Below are positions 45,106 through 56,104 of a stretch of 64,000 nucleotides of DNA, one piece after another. The DNA comes from Pictodentalium vernedei. Its lineage: Eukaryota > Mollusca > Scaphopoda > Dentaliida > Dentaliidae. The notes beneath the pieces are model-generated. The model was not told the DNA's origin. It made no database searches and saw only the letters and a program-made list of their open reading frames with translations. Location of the stretch: contig CM062288.1 in the NCBI GenBank assembly GCA_031216915.1, positions 184,662,596-184,726,595 on the forward strand. Reading direction: 5' to 3'. Position 1 is the stretch's first letter, and each line of letters starts with the position of its first letter. A program made the position numbers and the translations under genes.

Positions 45106-45303
45106 GTAGTCTAGTGGGTATTCAGGACAATTGCCCTGACCAGTAAGGGTTAACAAAACTGAAGAGAAAATCGGTCACTTCTTTCATGAAAATAAACAGG
45201 TCAACTGTTATCAGGGCTCAAGAAGGCCTGATAAATAGCAAATGTACAGAAATTTGAAAATACAGATGGTTTCGGTATTCAGTGATTGGTTCGGTTCGTT
45301 TTT

Positions 45304-46550
45304 TAGCTTAACTTGACAAAGTCAAGATAAGCTACTGCCATCACGCATGCGTAAGTCTGTGAGTCTTTTCACATTTTCCTTAGCACAGGCTACACCCCGT
45401 TGTTCTTTTCGGATCAAAACGAAATTTCATATGAAGGTTTGAGGTCATGTCTAGATGAGAACGTCCCTTTTTTGTCGTGATCAGTCAGCTGTGATGGCTA
45501 CGCGAGCCCAAAACCCCCAAACATTTAGCACAGTCTACAGGTCATATTTGTGAAGGGTTTTCATTGTAATGTGGTAGAATGACTCCGTATAATGTCTAGA
45601 TGAAAACATCCCCTATTGGTCTTGATCGGTTGACCGTGACTAGTACGTGAGCTTGAAACCCGAAAACAGTCTACAGGCCATATTTATAAGGGGATTTCAT
45701 TGTAACTTGGTAGGATGACTCCGTATAAGATGAGGATGTCCCCTTTTGGTCTTGATTGGTGAACCATGACGGGTGTTCAGGCCCAAAACCTGAAAACCTT
45801 TAGCACAGTCTACAGGTCGTATTTATTGAGGGATTTTATTGTAACTTCGTAGGATGACTCTGTATAATGTCTTGATGAGAAAGTCCTATTTTGGTCACGA
45901 TCAGTCAACCATGATGGCTGCACATGCTCGTGACCTAGATTTCTTTAGCGCAGTCTCCAGTTCATATTTATGAAGCGATTTCTTTGTAACTTGGAAGGAT
46001 AACTTGGTATGATGTCTAGATGAGACTATCTTAGTTTGGCCACTATCGGTCAGCTGTTACCGCTGCTTGATCATGTGACCTAGATTCCTTTAGCACTGTC
46101 TACAGGTTTTTTTTATGAAGGGATTTCATGTAACTTGGTAGGATATTATATCTAGATGAGACTCTCCTATTTTTGTCATGATTGGTCAACTGTGACCGCC
46201 AAAACGTCACTTCACCTAAATTCCTTTAGCAAAGTCTATGAGTTATATTTATGAAGGAATTTCATTGTAACTTGATAGGATTACTTGTTTTGGAATGATT
46301 TTACTGTAACTTGGTAACTTTGGTTGACATACATTAACAGTGAGGGCCACACCAACCCAGGCCTCAATTCTTTAGTACAGTCTACACTTCAAATTATTCT
46401 TTATTGAAAACGTAGCATGTAGGGAACAGAAATTAACAAATTCTCAGTTATCACAATTCTTGTCTTACTTCATAATCTTTTCGTAAACATTGAACATCTT
46501 TTTCATCAAACACTACACACAGTCAAGTTAAGCTACAGTGTCATTGACAC
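45304..46550 (+). mobile_element. TAGCTTAACTTGAC element with ~143-bp tandem core, copy 1
   Basis: 5' hairpin TAGCTTAACTTGAC-aaa-GTCAAGATAAGCTA, about six diverged core units marked by GTCTAGATGAGAACGTCC (spacing 134-144), and a 3' end GTCAAGTTAAGCTACAGTGT then CATTGACAC. Copy 2 is at 59638-63180. No coding capacity. 45111-45303 and 46551-46854 on either side hold nothing I recognise. Confidence 0.85.
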
Positions 46551-46854
46551 TTTCATTTGGTATCCCCATGGTTTCAAAATCAGTTTCGTTTTTCGGTATC
46601 TTGCATATCTCTAATCCCAGATGATATTTTCATTTGTATTTCTTGATTCTATCTTGATTTTGCAAAATTTTGTTTATGAAATCTTCAGATACTGGAGTAG
46701 ATGTAGGCTAATTGTGTCACAAATGGATAATGATCTGATTGAGAAACCAGTGTGCAAAAATTGACGAGAATGCTTGTTTTATTCATGTGGAGGTTACGCA
46801 AATTAAAATCTACACGAACGGATGACTGGTTAGCCAAAAGTTGGATCTTGAATG

Positions 46855-47315
46855 GTAAAGTCAGAGTAACTTAACAGGTTAGAGCGCTAAATTTTTTCTC
46901 AGCCTCAAGATTTGTTCACACATTTTTGTCTTGTTACAATTTATGGGAGAATGCCTGTTGGCACTCTCCCATAAATTGGAACAATGCAAATCGATGGAGA
47001 TAATAAGAAGGTCATCTTCAAAATATGAAGCCTTTAACTTTCGGTACCTGCAGTTCAGAATAAAGCCCAAATATTGGCTTCTAGCACTCTACAAGTTAAC
47101 CAGCCTTTCTTATGTCTTGATAGATTTTTACACTTTTGTCTTGAGAGGCTATATATATTTCATTTCCACTCAAAAAAGGAATACTTGTTCATGATGAAAA
47201 ACAGTTTTGCCAAGACTGCTTACATAGCCGAATATTCAGTTAGCCATCTCCAAACCATGTGAACGGTCAGTCGGTTGGAGTCATTTTTGAAATTTTGCAC
47301 ACTGAGAAACAGGAA
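46855..47315. mobile_element. MITE with TTTATGGGAGA hairpin, copy 1
   Basis: The hairpin at 46936-46985 (ACAATTTATGGGAGAATGCC) is flanked by sequence that matches, inverted, 52198-52675: TGAACAAATCTTGAGGCTGAG, GAAGGTCATCTTC, CTCTCAAGRCAT. Confidence 0.75.
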
Positions 47316-47351
47316 GCGTTTGTGATCACATTACTGTACATCCATGTACAG

Positions 47352-48473
47352 TACAGTCACAGATTGGGTTGCAAACATGGCCACTATGGCGGCTCATAGT
47401 TATAATTGAAATCTTATGGGAAATCACATTTTCATGTTCTTCGCTGGAACTACCGAGATGATGTGAACCAAACTTGGCAGGAATGGTCTGTGGGAGGTTC
47501 TCTACAAACGATCCTCATTTTGTTCCCGTCAGATGAAAAATATGGCCACCAAAGTCATTCTTTGATTCTGATTGGTCGCCTTTCAAAACTCTTCTCTGAA
47601 ACTGCAAGGCCAAATATTTTGAAACTTCACATGGTTGATGACTGGGACACCCTCTACCAACAATCCTCATTTTATGTTGATTAGGTTGCAAATATGGCCA
47701 GAATGGTGGCTCATAGTTACAATGGAAACCCTATGGAAAATCACATTTTCATCCTCTTATCTGAAACTACTTGGCCAATATGAACTAAACTTGGCAGGAA
47801 TGTTATATTCAAGGTTCTCTACAAACGATCATCATATTGTTCTAGTTGGGTGAAAAACTTGACCTAGAGGCATTCTTCGATCCTGATTTGCCAGTCTGAA
47901 ACTACAAGGCCAAATGTTACTGAAACTTTACAGGTTTGATGACTGGAATCCCTCGACCAATGATCCAAATTTAATGCTGATATAATGGCAAACATATGGT
48001 GGCAATAGCATCACATAATTCCCATTGAAAACCTGTGGGAAATCACATTTCCATTTGTCTGAAACTACTTGGTCAATGTGAACCAAAGAGGCCTGTCCTT
48101 TTGAAAATCACAGGAGGGAAGTTGCTTGCTCTCCTTGATCTATATTCAGGCAGGCACAAGCCTACCCAAGTGGGCTGGTACATACCAAAATCATCAGAAT
48201 CAGGCCATTAAGGAGGGCAGTTACTTGCTCTCCTCAGCAAAATTTTAGGCGTGCTGTAAGGATCCGGATCAATCGCCCTCCTCAGAAAGACAGGCCTGAC
48301 CAAACATGACACAAATAATGTATGGAAAGTCCTCTGAAAACAATCCTCAGTTTGTTTTGATCAGATGAAGGAGCATGGCAGCCAGCTGCATTCTTTGATT
48401 CTGATTAGAATAAATGAGGGACATGTAGTTCTACCAGCTGAGTGATTACAGGCTCTTTAGAGCCTCTGGTTTA
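47352..48473 (+). mobile_element. Tandem-core element, 5'-truncated, with nested MITE
   Basis: Core units marked by GAACCAAACTTGGCAGGAAT at 47463, 47779 and about 48075 (period about 300-316, with a half-period of about 150). The 3' end is GAGTGATTACAGGCTCTTTA with hairpin GGCTCTTTAGAGCC (48451-48464) and TCTGGTTT. A MITE lies at 48090-48297. Confidence 0.75.
48090..48297. mobile_element. MITE with AGGCCTGTC ends
   Basis: Left AGGCCTGTCCTTTTGA, right TCAGAAAGACAGGCCT. Flanks AACCAAAG/GACCAAAC look like an imperfect duplication of the host repeat. Confidence 0.75.
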
Positions 48474-48910
48474 TTTTCGTTTTTATAAATAGTGGAAATC
48501 AATTCCTCAAATGCATATGAACAATCATCTTCTGTTATTCTTAGTGAGATGAAATGAATCAGAAATGTATTTTCTGTTGATGTTTCATGTAATTTTCTTG
48601 AATTAACCGATAACAAACTTGAGGCATACACATTTTTGTCAAATGGCCCTTTACATATGAATATTTAGAATGCAAGTACATGTATGAACAATTTTGAAGG
48701 AAAAGGGGCTGAGTTGTCAAAAAGAACGATTTTAATATTTTTGTTTATCAGGTGATAACTGTTTTGGTTTCATTCATTTTTTTTACAAATACCAAAACCA
48801 ATTTATAAAACTGATAAACCGCCTAACCCACAAGAAACCTTCTCAAGTAATCAGTAGGTCAAAGGGAAGACAAAAAACAATGGGGAAGACCCATAACAAG
48901 GATGGTTTAA

Positions 48911-49107
48911 CCCTTTTACTGCCACACCCACCTAAGCCATATATGGAAGACCTCTGTGTATGCCTGTATGTGAGGAAGTTTAATAAAATTTGACATTACT
49001 TGAAACTCTGTCACCTGATTAATCAGATGGTAGAGTTGATCTGTTCATACCAGAAGAGATAATCATCTTAAAATAGGTGACAATAGTTGCTTTCGGCAGT
49101 GTAAGTG
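48911..49107. mobile_element. TTAA MITE, CCCTTTTACTGCC ends (197 bp)
   Basis: CCCTTTTACTGCC at the left, GGCAGTGTAAGTG at the right, TTAA on both sides (48907-48910, 49108-49111). Confidence 0.72.
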
Positions 49108-49735
49108 TTAAGCTATGTTTCTAAGCAAAAAAAATGAGATGGGTTGTAGTGTTGTTAACAGATCCCCAAAGGTTAAAAGGGTGGTGTTTTTTCTCTCAAC
49201 AGACCTCATTAGGGTGGGACTGTGCTTGCTCCAATTACATGTACATGTAAGTCCTTCCGTGATGCGGTAGACCTCTGTTAACTGAATCCATGTACCCTGC
49301 AGCCCTAATAATCAGGGATGTACAAATTAAAATTGAAAATTTAAGATAATCCCACAAAGGTTATGCCCCCAAGAACTGCATAACTCCTTTGAGCCAAGAT
49401 AACCCCATCCCATTACACTTTCTCTTTTATCAGTGTTTTCTTTACTGATTGAGTGCTTAAGCCTTTGAACACTGGTGGTATCTTCCATGCCAGTTAAATG
49501 GCAGAAATTGGAAGAGTCCATATCCATTATTTGGGGGTAGAGCAATTAATATTTTCAACATGCAGCCTTCAGGATGCACATTGAAAATATTAATTGTTCT
49601 ACCATACGTGTTCACTTAGTTGCCACCCTACTTAATGAAATTATGTTGTATCATGTTCCTGGACCGGAAAAGTGGCTTGTCGTGTTGAAAGAGTTAATTG
49701 TTTTTAGTCATCAATCAAAAATTTGCTCACTAATC
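49108..49735. other. No gene seen; one hairpin-like pair
   Basis: AGCAATTAATATTTTCAA and its mirror TTGAAAATATTAATTGTTCT flank about 30 bp at 49541-49606. Confidence 0.45.
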
Positions 49736-49960
49736 TTTGACTTGTTACAATCTATGGGAGAGTGTCAAGAAGAACTCTTCCATAAATTGTGACAAGGCAA
49801 ATCAAACACAGACTTAATAATTTCCCTTCAAAGGTAATATGAAGCACCTCCACAGAATATGAAGCCAATTCATGTTAGTTGTGGCACCTGCACTTTAGAA
49901 TAAAGACCAAATATGGGTTTCCTGCACTCTGCCAATTAATGAACACACAATAAAGTGTCT
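49736..49960. mobile_element. Partial MITE with TCTATGGGAGA hairpin
   Basis: Hairpin ACAATCTATGGGAGAGTG with its mirror, then TATGAAGC and TTTAGAATAAAGACCAAATA as in the 47.0 and 52.5 kb copies. Confidence 0.65.
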
Positions 49961-50454
49961 ATCTTTAGCATTTTTCTGTTGATCTTCTTTTTGGCAAGTA
50001 CATTGTGATGTCTCCATTACCTACTCCTTTGACTTTCATTGGCCAAGTATATATATGTAACTAGTCAGATATATAACTTTGCATTGTCAAAGTACACCAC
50101 CCCTAAGGCAAGTGATGAAAGCATAATTCCTTAAATTTTCAGTAATCCCCAACTATTGACATGCAACTAATATTAAACAAAAAATCCCTAGTCGGAAAGG
50201 AGTTATTATAAATTTGTTTTAATCTTTAATTTGAACCGGGGGATTTTAGAGGTGCGAGAAAAGGTCATCCTAGAAAATTTTGGATAAGCTTTAGACAAAC
50301 TTAATGCAGGTTTATCCAATTTGTAAATCCATGATAATTGAACAGCCACCTTGACAGGTAAATAGTACTCAAGACCACTCACAAACCAGGGAAACCAGTG
50401 CTCCAAATCCCTTGTAAAATAACACCTTTGTGAGGATGGGTTACAAGTTTGTTC

Positions 50455-50625
50455 AAGTCAAGACCCCAGGGCAGGGCTTAAAATTCATGCAAGAATCAAA
50501 TTAAATTCTTGCAAATGATTCATACAAGCAAAACAATGAGAATCAGCTTTGATTCTCGCAAAATGTTCATTTGATTCTTGTCAAAGATTCTGAAAGTGTT
50601 CTTAAAGGTCTGGAGAATTTTTTCT
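50455..50625 (-). repeat. GAATCAAAGTTGATTCTC repeat, copy 2
   Basis: Reverse complement of the 35768-35920 repeat. The rest of 49961-50840 shows nothing recognisable. Confidence 0.65.
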
Positions 50626-50840
50626 CCCTTATAATACGGTGACACTGTGACTTAACAGTGGTGTCTGGTGGAGACTTGGCTGCTTTTAGAGACAGCCCAG
50701 ATTTAACTGGAAAGTTGGAAACCACTGGCAAGGTACTGTAATTTCCATGAGAAAGACCACCCAAAACTTGTATGTAGAACATGTGTTCTCTATGTACACG
50801 TGAAAAAAGAAACTCTCCAGAATTGGAACTACTCCTTTAA

Positions 50841-51435
50841 CTCTTTTGGCGCGACAGGCGACTAAAGTCGACAGACAGCAGTCCGCGGAAAAGTAGTTTA
50901 GCCAACTGTGTGTGTCCATTTCCAAGTGCTTTTAACCCTTTACCCAACAGACGATATCAAAATTTATTATTTTAAATATCATTTTTTCAAATTTTTCAAA
51001 ACAATTCAACAAAACCATATCATGTGACCCCCTCGTTGGAACGAGCTCGACGAGCTCATTCCAACGAGGGGTCACATGATATGGTTTTGTTGAAATTTTT
51101 GGAAAAATAATATTTTTTTCAACTGCTGAAGTTGCATATTACGCGGGAGGGGGGTTGCGGCCGATTCGTTGGGTAAAGGGTTGAACAAACATATGTATTC
51201 CTATGTTTCATGCACCATTTATGTCCTATCCATGAACAACGATATCGTCCCTTGAAAGTATAAAGGTGCCATTTAAATATATACAGGAAATCATTTGAAA
51301 AACTGTCATTGAGATCATTAGAACATCTTTTAAAATAATAACGCTTTAGTCTAACAACCTGTACTTTTTGTAAAATTCCTGATGAATATCAGGCGCTAAG
51401 AATTCTGTTTCTCAGATTATTCCGCGCCAGAAGAG
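50841..51435. mobile_element. TTAA MITE with CTCTTTTGGCGCG ends, carrying another TTAA MITE
   Basis: CTCTTTTGGCGCG (after TTAA 50837-50840) and CGCGCCAGAAGAG (before TTGA). Inside, 50936-51180 is a foldback element of the 37.0 kb family. Confidence 0.75.
50936..51180. mobile_element. TTAA foldback element (245 bp), nested
   Basis: CCCTTTACCCAACAG to GTTGGGTAAAGGG, TTAA left and TTGA right. Hairpin GTTGGAACGAGCTCGACGAG, nearly perfect. Confidence 0.88.
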
Positions 51436-51664
51436 TTGAGGGTGTTACTGTAGTAAAAAAATAAGTATGAGGTTTATTTTTTAATTTGGAATATAAACTG
51501 GATGCACTCCCAAGGGTATAACAGTACTCGCAAATTCTTAATTATTGAGTGCTAGAAGCCACTATCAAGACTTTCAAAACAATGAGGGTACCCGAGAGCA
51601 AAACCCAACATTTTCCTTTCTCATGTTTCCTATTCAGTCAAATGCAAATACTATTTTATTTATA

Positions 51665-51740
51665 TAAGTTTGTTCTATTACAAATTATTGGAGAGTGCCT
51701 GTGGGCACTCCAATAATTTGTAATAAAACACATTTTGTAT
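51665..51740. repeat. Hairpin ATTACAAATTATTGGAGAGTG
   Basis: About 26-bp arms; loop around GCCTGTGGGC. Resembles the tip of the TTTATGGGAGA MITE family. Confidence 0.7.
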
Positions 51741-52049
51741 AAAAATTTAGACCACCAAAAATAATCAAGTCCTCAACCTGTTAAGAACTGAAAATTGCTT
51801 CTCTAAGCAGGAGTTTGCAAGAATCAAACTGATTCCCGTGAATTGGAACAAATTTTACAGCTGGAGGGAGGAGGGGCCACATTTATGGGTGTCAGGAAGT
51901 TCGGGGTTAAATCTATGAGTAAGGTGGAGGTGCTGCTGATTCTCAGAGATTGACTTCTGAACCAGGTGCCATCGTTTCTCTCAGGATCTTTCCCCAGCCA
52001 TCTGCATTCATTTTGGACTATTGGTTTTTTCATGAAAGTGTCAGTGACT

Positions 52050-52197
52050 TTAATGAGCTCTGTCAAACAAAATATAATAGAATTAATGTTCTCTGTTTAT
52101 CTATAGAAAACATGTACAGGAAAGTGATCAAATCCATGCTAATTGAATACTTACATGTATATTAATTGAATAACTTCACTGACAAACTGTTTATTCA
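52050..52197 (+). mobile_element. Right half of a CAGTGGARCCC MITE
   Basis: GAGCTCTGTCAAACAAAATA, AGGAAAGTGATCAAATCCAT and ATTAATTGAATAAC as in the intact copies; the end is lost. Confidence 0.65.
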
Positions 52198-52675
52198 GTG
52201 TGAAAAATTTCAAAAATGGATCTAACCGACTAACCATTCACATGGTTTGCAGATGGCTAACCGAACTTACGGCTATATAAAAATTCTTGGGAAACTGCTT
52301 CTTTATCATTAACAAGTATTCATATATTGCTTGGAATTTAAATATATTTTGCCTCTCAAGGCATAAGTCTACAAATCTAGCAAGACACAAGAAAGGCTGG
52401 TTAACTGGTAGAGTGCTAGAAGCCCAATACTTGGGCTTTATTCTGAACCCAGGTATTTAAAGTTAAAGGCTTCATATTCTGTAGATGACCTTCTTATTAT
52501 CTTGGAAGTAAAATCCATCTCCATTGATTTGAATTGTTACAATTTATGGAAGAGTGCCTATAGGCACTCTCCCATAAATTGTAACAAGTCAAAATTGTGT
52601 GAACAAATCTTGAGGCTGAGAAAATATTTAGCAATCGACCAGTTAAGTTTCTCAGACTTTACCATTCAAGGTTTG
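52198..52675. mobile_element. MITE with TTTATGGAAGA hairpin, copy 2
   Basis: Inverted relative of 46855-47315; hairpin 52535-52590 (TTACAATTTATGGAAGAGTG). Outer parts share ACCGACTAACCATTCACATG and GGTAGAGTGCTAGAAGCC. Confidence 0.77.
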
Positions 52676-52719
52676 GTTTTTCTGTGTATTGAGAACATAT
52701 CTTAAATAATACATCACTC

Positions 52720-53600
52720 TCCTTAACTTTGCAAAAGATCTGTAATAGTTTGTACGATACCACTCAACATAAAAAGCCCTGTCTGTAAATATCTCCATTG
52801 GGTTCAGCCTAACTTCTCTTTGATCATTCTTCTCTGGAGGATCAGGTACTATAAGCATATTGAGTCAGAAAAAAGACCCAAATTATGGTACAGTGGAGCC
52901 CACTTAATTGGATATCTCTCAGCTGAATAAACCTGTTAATTGAATATAATTTCCCAACACAAAACCATTTACCACACCTCCAGTACAAATTTGACATGTT
53001 AATTGAATACAGGTTGTAGAGGAAACTCCTGTTAATTGGATAAAAAATCTTGTATCCTGTTGAGAAATTACCTCGATTCTCCCCAGTTTTTCTTTCTATT
53101 TGGCCTCAGTACATCCAATACAAGCAGGTAATCTATTATATCTTGTTTGACAGAGCTCATGGAGCTCTGTCAAACAAGATATAATAGAATAAATGCTAAG
53201 TTTGTCTCTAGAATACAGGAAAGTGACACAACCCCTGTTAATTGAATAATCCTGTTAATTGAATAATTTTCATTGGCAAAGTGGGTATTCAATTAAGAGG
53301 GTTCCACTGTAACAGATGAATTAGAGGTCATCTAATCGATGGTGTGTTCTCATTGTCACATTTTTCCTGTGGATGAGTCAATAAGGGAGAAAATGTGACA
53401 ATGTGAACACGATGTAATCACCCCTTTGTCAGACAGACGAAGTGACGAGAGTTCATTGGGGGGCATAAGACCAGTTCTCTTCCAGTAAGAAGGTTTATGC
53501 ACAAACACAGCTGTTTTTTGCTGTGTCTTGTTTGGTTTTCCATTTTGCCGCAAAAATCATAACCGAACCCAAAACAGTTCGTGACAGTTTGGTGTGTGGA
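52720..53600 (+). repeat. Long interspersed repeat, copy 1, split by a MITE
   Basis: The left part (TTTGTACGATACCACTCA, CATTGGGTTCAGCC) and right part (hairpin 53343-53410; TTTATGCACAAAC; TTGGTTTTCC) match 56105-56330 and 59030-59250. The MITE at 52891-53309 interrupts this copy. Confidence 0.72.
52891..53309 (+). mobile_element. CAGTGGARCCC MITE, intact copy (419 bp)
   Basis: CAGTGGAGCCCACTTAATTG to AAGAGGGTTCCACTG, TA on both sides (52889-52890, 53310-53311). Inner perfect palindrome around TTTGACAGAGCTC. Confidence 0.92.
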
Positions 53601-53614
53601 AGCTATATGCAATT

Positions 53615-53665
53615 AACAGGAACATTCACTTAAAAATTATCCAATTAAGTGGTCTCCACTGCATT
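53615..53665 (-). mobile_element. End fragment of a CAGTGGARCCC MITE
   Basis: The minus strand reads CAGTGGAGACCACTTAATTG and GTTCCTGTTAATTG. Confidence 0.6.
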
Positions 53666-54387
53666 ACTGGTAAAATAGGACTTGGTAATCAATGCCAGGT
53701 GAGATGGAAGTTCTCCAATGTGAGCAGGATATGCAAGGCTTTCTTTGAAAGAAAGACTGTTGTACTTGAACTATCAATTAACCAATTCTATGAATATGTA
53801 CCTGTCAGCATTCTGTTACTTAAGAAGCACTGTTGTATTGAGTTTCCAAGAGCCTCCCCTGCCTATTAATTTGTAATCTAAACCTTGATTAAAGTTCTAT
53901 TCTGCTTGTGGAACATACCATTCTTGCGTTATTGCAGTGATGGATTGGTTTGTTGTAAGTATTTCCTTAATTTCTGTCTTTAGAACTGCCCAATGGCTTT
54001 GTCAGCTTTAAAGTCAAAAATGAAGGAAAGACTTTTATGTTAGAAGTCTGCTTAGAAATGAGATTTCATATGATGTAACATACATATCCTCATGCTGATT
54101 AATGTTGACCGTTCCTTGTGGTGGATATGCTTAGTTGTGCATGGAACATGTCCATGTAACACAAAATGTTAATAGCGGCCATGCATTGGATGAGTCCTTT
54201 GTCTCAATTGGGGAAAAGTATGGTGGTGGTGTCCCTCCTACATTGTTGCAGCCGAGGGTATATTTTTCAAAAAATTTCTGAGCTGGGCATCCCCTGAAGA
54301 AATTAATGAAACATATGCCCTTTAAGGCATGATTGGGAGGCATTCAAACCAGACTGTCAAATGTCAACAAATCTCAAAACAAATCTA
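53666..54387. other. No gene seen
   Basis: The left end has a piece of the GTTTACTGTGGTAAAC-associated repeat; nothing else. Confidence 0.4.
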
Positions 54388-54389
54388 TA

Positions 54390-55936
54390 CTACTTAAAGT
54401 TTGCTAAGCACCAAGCATATCCAACTACCTGTTTACGTTTTAGTTGAAATATTGTAATGAAAAGTGTATTTTTTTTTTATTTAATTATATCTTTAATGAT
54501 TTAAGTACAGAAATTAAGATTTTATTTGTGTTTGACATTATTTTTTAGCTTTTGAATACGATAACCATGGAAAAGGGTTATTTTTGGTAAAAGAGGAAAT
54601 TTTTCAATATGCCAAAAAGTTGACGGAGCGAACTGGTATGGGTTCAATATCAAGTATGAGACCCATTACTGTTAATTACAGCTTGACAATGCCTTCTCAT
54701 GCTACCAATCAGGTTCCTGGTGGCCCTTTGTGGGATGTTTGTTCCATTCTTGGACCAGCATGGCACCAAGCTCCTGGACACTTCTTGGCTGGACTGGACG
54801 GACTGAAATTGCAAGCTGCAACTCATTCCAGACATGTTCGACTGGATTGAGGTCAGGGGATCTTGCTGGCCAGTCCATACGCTCATTCCCCTCCCACTGT
54901 TGGTACTCACTGACAGCATGGGCAACATGAGGGCAGGCATTATCGCCCATCAGAATGAATCTATCACCCACTGCAACTGCATATAATCTGACATAGACAT
55001 CCAGGATCTCATCAATATACCGTTGTGCAGTCAATATACCACGTTCAAAGACACAGAGCTCTGTACGTCCATCCCAGCTGATGCCGCCCCAGACCATGAT
55101 TTACCCTCCACCATAGCGGTCATGCTCAGCAATGTTGGCTACACGGAATCACTCTCCTTGTGTTCCCCATACCCTAGAAAGCCTATCTGTGTGGTCAAGG
55201 CAGTACCTTGACTCATCTGTAAATCTTCGCCAATCTTCTCTGGTCCATCCAACGTGGTCCATGGCCCATCCATATCGTGCCTGGCGGTGGTTCTGGGACA
55301 GCGGAATGCGAATACATGGTCTGCAACCTTACTCGGATAGTCTGCGTCGAAACATTTACCCCGGATGCATTCTGAAGGTCACTGCGAAGCTGGGTCACTG
55401 TGGCAAAGCGGTTCCTGCAGGCCTGAATGATCAAAAACCAGTCTTCAGCTGCTGATGTTGCCCTGTCTCTGCCCTCCACCATGCTGTCTTACTGGTGTGT
55501 CATACAGCTGAAATCTTGCCCAGGCTCTGGTGATCACCGTATGGTGCACACCAAGGGCTTCACCAACCTGACGATGGGTAGCCCGTTGCTCCACCATCCC
55601 TACAGCCTGCCACATTTCTGCTTCAGACAAATGTCTTCTTACATTTGCGTTTGCCATATTCAATCATTAAATCACAAGGGTTTGTGTTGAAATGAAGATC
55701 GAATACCCTACACATGTCATGTACATGAAGACAGTACACGAAAACATCATGAAAATCAAGGGTACATGCTTTCCATGACTGTCACAAAAAGTCGGCCTGT
55801 CAAGAGAGCTAATGTAAACTCTGGGCACCATCTCAAAACATTCCTCAATCATATCCACCAAAAATATCACAATAATGTCACAAGCAAATTTCACAGTGAT
55901 TTGACAAATATTTGGTGTTTAGCAAACTTTGAGTAG
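54390..55936 (-). mobile_element. Tc1-like transposon, copy 2 (1547 bp), uninterrupted
   Basis: TIR CTACTTAAAGTTTGCTAAGC and its mirror AGCAAACTTTGAGTAG; TA at 54388-54389 and 55937-55938. About 90% like copy 1 by eye. Confidence 0.94.
54650..55663 (-). pseudogene. Tc1-like DD34E transposase, copy 2
   Basis: ATG near 55657 (MANANVRRHLSEAEMWQAVG). Two helix-turn-helix units, then FTDESRYCLDH, MVWGGISWDGRTEL, LMGDNACPHVA and PDLNPVEHVWNEL. The second Asp and the Glu are separated by 34 residues, giving DD34E, which is the Tc1 pattern. Frames change near 55465, 55210 and 54720, so it is inactive, but all three catalytic residues remain. Confidence 0.92.
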
Positions 55937-56104
55937 TATATTTCAAAAAGCCTGTAAGTGATGATCTAGACTGTAAAATACTGTATATATTCTGTTTGTA
56001 TATTTGCCTGAGTTCCGTAACATGTACAGTGCCTTAGAATAGGGTTATTTATCCATTGAACTATAATTTTGGCGCTATATAAATGGATATATTATTATTA
56101 TTAA

